A stretch of DNA of 11,968 nt from CAYQCE01 sp964415885 (GTDB lineage: Bacteria > Zixibacteria > MSB-5A5 > JAABVY01 > JAHJOQ01). Shown piece by piece: positions 1-5,866 of this stretch. Each line of letters opens with the position of its first letter. The stretch's first letter is position 1. The position numbers were made by a program, and so were the translations under genes. The DNA is taken from positions 1 through 11,968 of the forward strand of contig CAYQCE010000075.1 of the NCBI GenBank assembly GCA_964415885.1, in the 5' to 3' direction. The notes beneath the pieces were generated by a model. That model was not told the origin of the DNA. It made no database searches and saw only the letters and a program-made list of their open reading frames with translations.

Positions 1-89
1 GCCTGACTATGAGATCGCCGCGTCATTCCGCCTCCGCGGGATTCCTCGCGATGACTGCTTCTCCAGCCATACGGACTTTTTCAACAGGC
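1..89. repeat. Partial dispersed repeat element cut by the window edge
   Basis: The segment ends in a CTTTTTCAACA motif at about 77-87, the same terminal motif that closes the elements at 342-568 and 11745-11906. Its interior carries a GAGATCGCC-type stretch that resembles the reverse complement of the left half of the 342-568 element. No coding signal is seen. The left end lies outside the window, so length and orientation cannot be settled. Confidence 0.5.
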
Positions 90-177
90 CCCTGCGCGGG
101 AATGACACGACCACACTTGCATCTTTGATAACCGTTTCGTGATCCGCGTATATCCTCGCGAGCAACTATCTATGAAA

Positions 178-197
178 CCCGGGTCGGAGAACCCGGG
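178..197. repeat. Small GC-rich stem-loop
   Basis: CCCGGGT, a six-base loop, then ACCCGGG form a perfect 7-bp stem. The flanks (GAAA before, GGCCAC after) match those of the CCCACCC/GGGTGGG hairpin at 11545-11561, so the two look like members of one short palindromic repeat family with divergent stems. No T-run follows on either strand, so it is not a standard intrinsic terminator. Confidence 0.5.
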
Positions 198-240
198 CCA
201 CGGTACCAACAAGCCCTTTAAGCGAGTTTCTCTCAAACCA

Positions 241-289
241 GCGTCAGATCACAATTCCGTTGCACGGAATCAGAATCTGACGCAACGAC
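241..289 (+). repeat. Palindromic dispersed repeat, copy 1
   Basis: Left arm GCGTCAGATCACAATTCCG (241-259), loop TTGCA, right arm 265-283. The arms pair over 9 outer bases and about 6 inner bases, with four mismatched positions between. The reverse complement of 241-289 matches 11413-11461 with about 42 of 49 bases identical by eye. The two copies are therefore in inverted orientation at opposite ends of the window. Confidence 0.7.
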
Positions 290-341
290 GCTGATTCTGC
301 CGGCCGAATCTCTCGTGGTCAGCGTGGCCAGGGTCTCTTGG

Positions 342-568
342 GCTTGTTGAAAAACCGCACGACAACGGTCTTTGCGAGTGAGCGTAGCGAGCGTGGCGAT
401 CTCTATATCGCCCAACACGTTCCGCCTGCGAAAAGACTGCTTCGCTTCGCTGGCAATGACAGAATTCTTCGAATCGCCCTTTGTTTATGCGGCTATACGG
501 TCAGGTCACACCTGCCAGCGGCGGGCAGGAGCTGACCGAACTTCACTACCCGGCCTTCTTCAACAAGC
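342..568. repeat. MITE-like element bounded by inverted GCTTGTTGAA ends
   Basis: The left end GCTTGTTGAAAAA (342-354) and right end TTCTTCAACAAGC (556-568) are inverted repeats matching at 12 of 13 positions. The right 101 bases (466-566) match 11807-11907 without gaps at about 91 positions. The left half differs between copies and contains a GCGAGTGAGCGTAGCGAGCG-type palindromic tract. Short open frames here have no coding features. No transposase and no clear target-site duplication are seen. It may be a non-autonomous transposable element or an extragenic palindromic repeat. Confidence 0.6.
504..537. repeat. Conserved hairpin inside the 101-bp repeat
   Basis: An outer stem GGTCA (504-508) with TGACC (533-537) encloses an inner stem CCTGCC (511-516) with GGCAGG (524-529). 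In the other copy the outer stem is unchanged. The inner pair 513/527 (T-A) is replaced by C-G at 11854/11868, a compensatory change, while one other inner pair is lost. This suggests the fold matters, though one covarying pair is weak evidence. Confidence 0.45.
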
Positions 569-644
569 ACTTTCGCAGGAACTGTCACAACGGGAACAAT
601 AGCACTCAGGAGCTTGCGAGATACCTCTGCTTCGCTCTCTGTGA

Positions 645-1667
645 TCACCGGGAAAAGGGCGTATGAAAAGAATACGTCAGACCACCAGAAAACACGGCCC
701 ATTCGGCGAGCGTCGTTGCGGGAATGGTCACATCTACGGTGTTGCCATCCTCTCGAGGAATCCGCTGGGTTTGATTGCCACCTGTATCAATGTAGCGGTA
801 CGATACCGCGCCGTGTATCGCGAGATTCTTGAGAATCCTGAATCCTGCGAGAATCTCTGCCTTGCCCGATGTCCCCGAGCTCGATGTCTCCGATTCTTTG
901 CCTCGCAGGAGATGCTCATCGAGATCGCTCGCGAATGTCAATGGAGAGAACAGGAAGTCGGCCTGAGCGAATAAACCGACACCTGATTCGAACGACACCT
1001 CACCACCCGCAGAGAGGAGAAAGTAGTCGATCGCGTATCTCAGAACTGCGCCCGTAGTGTCGAAGCGGTCCGGCGTTTCGAGCGGCCATATCCTCCCGCC
1101 CTGGTCGAAACCGGCGTAGTTGATCTGGGTCAGATTCTCGTTATCGAATTCGAATCCCCAATAATCGAAACTCACTTTCGGGGTCAGCTTCAATGCTCCA
1201 GCCCGTAACTCGTATCCCGCAGATAGTCCAATGCCAAACATACTCTCATCGTTGCCGGCAACTCCGTAGATAAAAGTCTGCTGTCCACCGCTCCCCTCGT
1301 ACCAGTCCCAGTCTTTCAGGAGATTATCCGAATTCGATACGCTGAAAAAGACTCTCGCATCCAATATGAAGGAGCTGTAGCTGAGAATCCCGCCGAGCTT
1401 GAGAGCGGTTGCTTCCACCGGAAAGCGAAGACGGCTCCCCACGAATACAGTCTCCTGAGTAGGTCCATAGGTCGTATAACCGACATCGATCTCGTATTCA
1501 GTGTATCCGTCCCAGCGCTCTAACTCGGCTGTGAGGCCGAAGCCAAGGTGCGAGTCGGAATCCACATAATAAGATCGATTGATGCCCGATTGCCGGGCTT
1601 CGGTCGTCGTCGCACTGATGAGAGTCACCAGTAGCAGCAAAACACCAAACGATCTCGATTGGGACAC
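645..1667 (-). CDS. Omptin-family outer-membrane aspartyl protease
   Basis: A predicted beta-barrel protease facing the outside of the cell (peptidase family A26, OmpT/Pla-like). Residues 1-24 form a Sec signal peptide with a Leu/Val core and cleavage likely near Thr-Glu-Ala-Arg. The omptin catalytic residues are recognisable: Asp119-Trp-Asp121 in a KDWDW context matches OmpT Asp83/Asp85, and DLDEH at 248-252 matches the Asp210/His212 site. Spacing between the pairs (129-131 residues) is close to OmpT's. The barrel ends in GLTYSF at 329-334, like the family's C-terminal Phe, followed by an unusual HTPFSR tail. The start is GTG immediately after the epimerase stop codon in the same frame, preceded by an ideal AGGAGG five bases away. 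It is the last gene of the propionyl-CoA operon. The substrate is unknown, and the lipopolysaccharide-binding residues typical of omptins could not be judged by eye. Confidence 0.82.
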   Translation of the reverse strand: MSQSRSFGVLLLLVTLISATTTEARQSGINRSYYVDSDSHLGFGLTAELERWDGYTEYEIDVGYTTYGPTQETVFVGSRLRFPVEATALKLGGILSYSSFILDARVFFSVSNSDNLLKDWDWYEGSGGQQTFIYGVAGNDESMFGIGLSAGYELRAGALKLTPKVSFDYWGFEFDNENLTQINYAGFDQGGRIWPLETPDRFDTTGAVLRYAIDYFLLSAGGEVSFESGVGLFAQADFLFSPLTFASDLDEHLLRGKESETSSSGTSGKAEILAGFRILKNLAIHGAVSYRYIDTGGNQTQRIPREDGNTVDVTIPATTLAEWAVFSGGLTYSFHTPFSR

Positions 1668-2069
1668 CTACTCCTCCTCGAGTTCAATCAGAACCGACCC
1701 GGTGCTCTTTGGGTGAAGAAACGCAACCGGCTTCCCCTCCGCTCCAGAACGCGGTTTTTTGTCTATTGGCTCGATTCCCTTTGACGTCAGCTCTTCGAGA
1801 GCACCGGCAACATCATCGGTGGCGACACATATATGATGAAGCCCTTCGCCCTTCTTCTCGAGGAACTTGTTCAGATTCGCAGTTTCGTCCATTGGCGAGA
1901 TCAGCTCTATCTTGACATTCTCGAATTCGATGAAAGCCACCTTCACGCCCTGATCCTCGACCGTGATTATCTCACTGTGTGGAAGACCAAACTTCTCGCT
2001 GAACAGTTTCACATGATGATCGATATTTTTGACCGCAACAGCTATATGCTTGATCCGCTTCAATTCCAT
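1668..2069 (-). CDS. mce: Methylmalonyl-CoA epimerase
   Basis: Interconverts (S)- and (R)-methylmalonyl-CoA, linking propionyl-CoA carboxylase to the mutase in the cytoplasm. At 133 residues it has the usual length for this vicinal-oxygen-chelate family. It begins MELKRIKHIAVAV and shows two beta-alpha-beta-beta-beta modules. Metal ligands expected from the family are present: His8, Glu55 in KIELISP, a His of the GLHHIC pair (78-79), and Glu129 in VLIELEE. The FLHPKSTG signature occurs near residues 117-124. The ATG at 2069 is chosen because it starts the conserved domain. An upstream in-frame extension would run inside the mutase gene and has no family similarity. It starts one base after the mutase TAG stop without a strong ribosome binding site, so translational coupling is likely. 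Confidence 0.93.
   Translation of the reverse strand: MELKRIKHIAVAVKNIDHHVKLFSEKFGLPHSEIITVEDQGVKVAFIEFENVKIELISPMDETANLNKFLEKKGEGLHHICVATDDVAGALEELTSKGIEPIDKKPRSGAEGKPVAFLHPKSTGSVLIELEEE
1673..1678 (-). promoter_or_regulatory. Ribosome binding site of the omptin gene
   Basis: On the minus strand AGGAGG lies inside the codons for the terminal Glu residues of the epimerase, five bases before the GTG. It is a perfect anti-SD complement and decides the GTG start at 1667. Confidence 0.8.
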
Positions 2070-2070
2070 A

Positions 2071-3633
2071 CTACAGCACCACACTTTCTCTGTATTCACC
2101 CCATGTCGCCCTGAGAACATTCGATATCTCGCCGACCGAACAGTAGCTCTCCACACAATCGAGTATGATTGGCAGGAGATTCTCCTCCGTAACGGCGGCA
2201 CTCCTAAGTTTGTTCAAGTTGTTCTCGACAGTCCTTTGATCACGCTCTCGTTTGACTCGATCGAGACGTTCAACCTGGTCATCCCGGACCTTCGGATCGA
2301 CTTTGAGTACGTCCGGCTCCGGCTCATGATCTGTACGGAACTTGTTGACCCCAACAACGATTCTCTCCTCGCTGTCGATCTCCTTCTGATAGCGATAAGC
2401 CTCCTTCTGGATTTCGGTCTGGTAGAAGCCGTTCTCAACGGCCTTCAGCGCGCCGCCCATCTCATCGATCTTGTCGATATAGTCGAGAGCCTTGGATTCG
2501 ATGTCATCCGTGAGATGCTCAATGCAGTAACTTCCCGCGAGCGGATCGATTGTATCCGGGATTTCCGATTCAAAGCCGATTATCTGCTGGATTCGCAGCG
2601 CGGTCTGCGCAGTTCTATCCGTCGGTAAACCGAGCGCTTCGTCCTCTGAGTTGGTATGCAGTGACTGGGTTCCACCGAACACCGCGGCGAGCGCTTCAAG
2701 TGTCGTCCGGATGACGTTGTTCTCCGGCTGCTGCGCAGTGAGCGACGATCCAGCGGTCTGCGTGTGGAACCGCAGCATCATTGACTTCGGATTCTTCGCC
2801 CCAAACCGCTCCTTCATTATTCTGGCCCAGAGATGCCTCGCTGCACGATACTTAGACACCTCGCCGAGGAAGTCCTGATGGGCATTAAAGAAGAATGACA
2901 ATCTCGGCGCGAATTTGTCTACTTGTAACCCGCGCGACAGCGCCGCCTCGACATACGCGATAGCATTCGCAAGAGTGAACGCCACCTCCTGCACGGCTGA
3001 TGACCCCGCTTCGCGGATATGATAGCCCGAAATCGAAATCGTGTTATAGCGCGGCAGATTGTCCTTCGCGTACTCGAATATGTCACAGATCAGGCGCATC
3101 GACGGTTCCGGAGGATAGATGTAGGTACCGCGTGCGATGTACTCCTTCAGAATGTCATTCTGCACCGTACCCGATATCTGGTCCTGCGAAACGCCCTGTT
3201 TCTTTGCGACAGCGATATACATGCAGAGCAGGATCGCGGCTGTCGAGTTGATCGTCATAGAGGTCGAGACCTTGTCGAGCGGGATACCATCGAAGAGAAT
3301 CTCGAAATCCTTGAGCGTGTCTATAGCCACGCCGGTCTTGCCGACTTCGCCTGCCGCCATCTCGTCCGACGAATCGTATCCAATCTGTGTCGGCAGATCA
3401 AAGGCCACCGAGAGACCGGTCTGACCGCGTCCGAGCAGGTACTTGTATCTCAGGTTCGACTCCGCGGCCGTACCGAATCCGGCATACTGTCGCATCGTCC
3501 AGAGACGTTTGGTGTACATTCCGGGATAAATGCCGCGTGTGAATGGATACTCGCCAGGTTCGCCGAGCCGTGCATCGTAGTCTATGTTCTGTGTATCCTC
3601 GCGGGTATAGAGGGACTTCTTCTTTGCTCGCAT
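2071..3633 (-). CDS. mcmA: Methylmalonyl-CoA mutase, large (catalytic) subunit without B12 domain
   Basis: Catalyses the radical rearrangement of (R)-methylmalonyl-CoA to succinyl-CoA. The 520 residues cover only the substrate-binding TIM barrel; the cobalamin-binding DxHxxG domain is absent, so a separate small subunit is required. Specificity residues are those of true methylmalonyl-CoA mutase: Tyr50 in WTMRQY and Arg168 in KEYIARG, matching Propionibacterium Tyr89 and Arg207. The catalytic Tyr204-His205 is in SISGYHIREAG. FHTQTAG and GGTQSLHTNS motifs are intact. The ATG at 3633 is preferred because a purine-rich GGGAGGG lies 10 bases upstream and the extra 27 residues of the longer frame look non-conserved. 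The N-terminus is short for the family, starting close to the LYT..D motif. It sits 46 nt after the carrier protein and 1 nt before the epimerase. Confidence 0.93.
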   Translation of the reverse strand: MRAKKKSLYTREDTQNIDYDARLGEPGEYPFTRGIYPGMYTKRLWTMRQYAGFGTAAESNLRYKYLLGRGQTGLSVAFDLPTQIGYDSSDEMAAGEVGKTGVAIDTLKDFEILFDGIPLDKVSTSMTINSTAAILLCMYIAVAKKQGVSQDQISGTVQNDILKEYIARGTYIYPPEPSMRLICDIFEYAKDNLPRYNTISISGYHIREAGSSAVQEVAFTLANAIAYVEAALSRGLQVDKFAPRLSFFFNAHQDFLGEVSKYRAARHLWARIMKERFGAKNPKSMMLRFHTQTAGSSLTAQQPENNVIRTTLEALAAVFGGTQSLHTNSEDEALGLPTDRTAQTALRIQQIIGFESEIPDTIDPLAGSYCIEHLTDDIESKALDYIDKIDEMGGALKAVENGFYQTEIQKEAYRYQKEIDSEERIVVGVNKFRTDHEPEPDVLKVDPKVRDDQVERLDRVKRERDQRTVENNLNKLRSAAVTEENLLPIILDCVESYCSVGEISNVLRATWGEYRESVVL

Positions 3634-3679
3634 AGCTGCGTTGCCCTCCCCTCCGGGTGAAGTTTGATTGAGTGAAGAT

Positions 3680-4186
3680 CTATTGAAGCTTGACCAGGCA
3701 TGCGCCCTTCTCAACGGACTGTCCGACCTCGACGATGATGTCCTCTATCACTCCGTCCGCCTCGGCCTTGAGTTCGTTCTCCATCTTCATTGCCTCTATC
3801 ACGATTACCCCCTCACCTTTGCTCACCTGATCTCCCTTCTTCTTGAGGACATCAACAACAAGCCCGGGCATGGGGGCGTTGATCTCTTTCTCAGCGTCGC
3901 CTTCCACTCCCATACCGGCTACTTCTCGGATTCGGGCCAGGCGCTCATCCTCCGCTGTGACCTCGAACTCGCGGCCATAGATAAACACGGAGAACCTGCC
4001 ATTGGAGCGGTTGACTTCAACGTCGTACGATCTATTATCTATAACGAGCAGGAAGCGGTGCTTGTTCTTTCGGGTTGTGAACATAAGCTCTGCGGGCTTG
4101 CCATCCACCTCGATACTCACACTCTCTCCCCGGTCTGTCAGAGATACTATGAACTCTCTATCGAGCACTTTCGTGGCGTAGTTCAT
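3680..4186 (-). CDS. Biotin carboxyl carrier protein of acyl-CoA carboxylase
   Basis: Carries carboxybiotin between the biotin carboxylase and a carboxyltransferase. Residues 1-80 form a beta-rich N-terminal region of the type seen between the biotin carboxylase and biotinyl parts of propionyl-CoA carboxylases. Residues 103-168 form the biotinyl domain, with NAPMPGLV at 103-110 and EAMKMEN at 131-137; Lys134 is the biotinylation site. The start ATG overlaps the biotin carboxylase stop as ATGA and has GGAGG seven bases upstream (4194-4198 on the plus strand). In many bacteria this domain is fused to the biotin carboxylase; here it is a separate 168-residue protein. Given the mutase and epimerase downstream, the likely enzyme is propionyl-CoA carboxylase. 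Confidence 0.92.
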   Translation of the reverse strand: MNYATKVLDREFIVSLTDRGESVSIEVDGKPAELMFTTRKNKHRFLLVIDNRSYDVEVNRSNGRFSVFIYGREFEVTAEDERLARIREVAGMGVEGDAEKEINAPMPGLVVDVLKKKGDQVSKGEGVIVIEAMKMENELKAEADGVIEDIIVEVGQSVEKGACLVKLQ

Positions 4187-5706
4187 TTCATATCCTCCAG
4201 CGAGACCCTGAGGCTCGCTTTGCGACCCGCCTTGCGCCAGCGCGAGTTGGGCGCATGGCCGTCGGATGCACTACTGATTCGCTTGCTGTCCTGAAAGTCA
4301 AAGAGACTCGCTGCAACAGCGGCGGCACGCAGGATGTGCTCATCCTCACTCACACCAAATTCACGATCGGCGAAGTAGTCGTCGATGAAATGTGTCGACA
4401 GATCGCCACTGCGGAATTTCTCATGATCGAGCACCGTCTCATGAAAAGCCAGAGTCGTCGATACTCCACAGATTCTATACTCGGAAATCGCCCGGAGCAT
4501 TCGGTCGATGGCCTCCTGACGGTCCTTGCCCCACGTACAGAGTTTTGCGATCATCGGATCGTAATAGATAGGAATCTCCGATCGCTCGACCACGCCGGAA
4601 TCTACCCTCACTCCGGGGCCGCCCGGCTCGCGGTAAGACTTCAGCTCGCCTGTCGAGGGCATGAAATTGCTCTCCGGATCCTCCGCATAGATTCGACACT
4701 CGATAGCGTGCCCGCTCAATTCTATATCGTCCTGCCCGAAGGAAAGCTCGCCGCCGTTAGCGATATTAATCTGCTCCTTGACCAGGTCGATTCCCGTGAT
4801 CAACTCAGTGACCGGATGTTCGACCTGTAGACGGGTGTTCATTTCGAGGAAGTAGAAATTCCGGTTGTTGTCTGCAAGGAACTCAACCGTACCGGCATTC
4901 ACATACCCACACGACCGGGCGACATTCACCGCCGCTTCGCCCATCCGCTTGCGCATCTCCTCGTTGACAAGCGGCGACGGCGCCTCCTCGATCACCTTCT
5001 GATGACGGCGCTGTATCGAGCATTCGCGCTCACCGACATACACAATATTCTCATGCGAGTCGGCCACGACCTGAATCTCGATATGCCTCGGTTTGGCGAT
5101 ATATTTCTCGATATACACGCGATCGTCACCGAACGCATTCCGCGCCTCATTTGCCGCACCCCGCACGGCAGACGCAAGGTCTTTCGGATCATTCACGATC
5201 CGCATTCCCTTGCCGCCGCCACCCGCAGCAGCTTTGATTAGAACCGGATAGCCTATATTCTCGATCTCACCGGTGATTTTTTCGATGTCGTCGATAGCCT
5301 TCTCGAAACCTGGCACAACCGGTACATCGAACTGCCGCACAGTATGACGCGCGGTCAATTTGTCACCCATCATTTCGATCGCCTTGGGGGGCGGACCGAT
5401 CCATGTGAGCCCGGCCTCTTCGACCATGCCTGCAAAGCCCGCGTTCTCTGCGAGGAATCCATATCCCGGATGCACCGCATCGGCGCCGGCATCCTGCGCC
5501 GCTTTGACAATACGTTCACCGACGAGATAGCTCTCCGCCGACGGCGCCGGGCCGATATGATAGGCTTCATCGGCATATCGAGTGTGGAACGCGTCGGCAT
5601 CGGCGTCGGAGTATACAGCAACTGTAGTGATTCCAAGTTCGCGGCAGGAGCGCATGATTCGTACAGCTATTTCGCCGCGATTAGCGATGAGTATTTTCTT
5701 AATCAT
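4183..5706 (-). CDS. pccA: Biotin carboxylase subunit of propionyl-CoA/acyl-CoA carboxylase
   Basis: Uses ATP and bicarbonate to carboxylate biotin on the carrier protein. At 507 residues it contains the N-terminal biotin carboxylase fold (MIKKILIANRGEIAVRI), an ATP-grasp domain with the glycine-rich loop GGGGKGM at 162-168, ERECSIQRRHQK near 227-236, and EMNTRLQVEHP at 288-298. Glu275, Glu288, Arg292 and Arg338 match the E. coli AccC active-site positions. Residues 446-507 are an extra tail with a basic stretch, as in PccA-type subunits. The ATG at 5706 is chosen because it starts the conserved domain; an upstream GTG at 5763 adds 19 unconserved residues. No good Shine-Dalgarno precedes the ATG. 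It is the first gene of the operon. AccC of acetyl-CoA carboxylase is the alternative, less likely beside mutase and epimerase. Confidence 0.92.
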   Translation of the reverse strand: MIKKILIANRGEIAVRIMRSCRELGITTVAVYSDADADAFHTRYADEAYHIGPAPSAESYLVGERIVKAAQDAGADAVHPGYGFLAENAGFAGMVEEAGLTWIGPPPKAIEMMGDKLTARHTVRQFDVPVVPGFEKAIDDIEKITGEIENIGYPVLIKAAAGGGGKGMRIVNDPKDLASAVRGAANEARNAFGDDRVYIEKYIAKPRHIEIQVVADSHENIVYVGERECSIQRRHQKVIEEAPSPLVNEEMRKRMGEAAVNVARSCGYVNAGTVEFLADNNRNFYFLEMNTRLQVEHPVTELITGIDLVKEQINIANGGELSFGQDDIELSGHAIECRIYAEDPESNFMPSTGELKSYREPGGPGVRVDSGVVERSEIPIYYDPMIAKLCTWGKDRQEAIDRMLRAISEYRICGVSTTLAFHETVLDHEKFRSGDLSTHFIDDYFADREFGVSEDEHILRAAAVAASLFDFQDSKRISSASDGHAPNSRWRKAGRKASLRVSLEDMK

Positions 5707-5714
5707 AGTGGAAT

Positions 5715-5743
5715 AGGATAATCGCGAGAGCCGTATTTCGCAA
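5715..5743 (-). promoter_or_regulatory. Candidate promoter of the propionyl-CoA operon
   Basis: On the minus strand TTGCGA (5738-5743) and TATCCT (5715-5720) are separated by 17 bases, with four of six consensus bases in each box. The -10 box lies eight bases before the ATG, which would put transcription at or next to the start codon. Confidence 0.3.
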
Positions 5744-5767
5744 GCTATTTTGACAGATAGCACAGGA

Positions 5768-5783
5768 TGGGCTTAGTAGCCCA
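5768..5783. repeat. Short perfect stem-loop between operon and dockerin gene
   Basis: TGGGCT, loop TAGT, AGCCCA. No T-run follows on the minus strand, so it is at best a weak terminator for the BNR/dockerin gene or part of the promoter region of the carboxylase operon. The rest of 5707-5866 contains a further imperfect palindrome (CGTTG...CAACG) and no gene. Confidence 0.35.
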
Positions 5784-5866
5784 CAGCTCGATGTGTAATC
5801 TGCAGGTCGGCGTTGTGTAGCCAACGTAATGAGCGGAGCACCCCGACGTTCAAACTTGAGGGGACA

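Larger units (their letters stand above)
90..644. other. Gene-free repeat patch
   Basis: Apart from the stem-loop, palindromic repeat and MITE-like element listed separately, no gene is supported here. Open frames on both strands are short, overlap each other and lie across the repeats. The 569-644 stretch lies just downstream of the omptin stop codon and shows no hairpin plus T-run terminator on the minus strand. Confidence 0.6.

Noticed and set aside
241..283. CRISPR-like palindromic repeat
   Set aside because: Only one copy at each edge, with no regularly spaced repeats or spacers and no cas genes.
338..602. Overlapping short open frames in the left repeat patch
   Set aside because: They lie across dispersed repeats, overlap one another in different frames, and show no coding features.
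2029..2628. Long open frames on the plus strand opposite the mutase, carboxylase and carrier genes (about 190-210 codons)
   Set aside because: They are antisense to well-conserved genes, have no ribosome binding sites or recognisable domains, and arise from codon bias.
3680..4186. Gamma subunit of a sodium-pumping methylmalonyl-CoA decarboxylase
   Set aside because: It overlaps an ATP-dependent biotin carboxylase gene and no membrane decarboxylase subunit is present, which fits a carboxylase.
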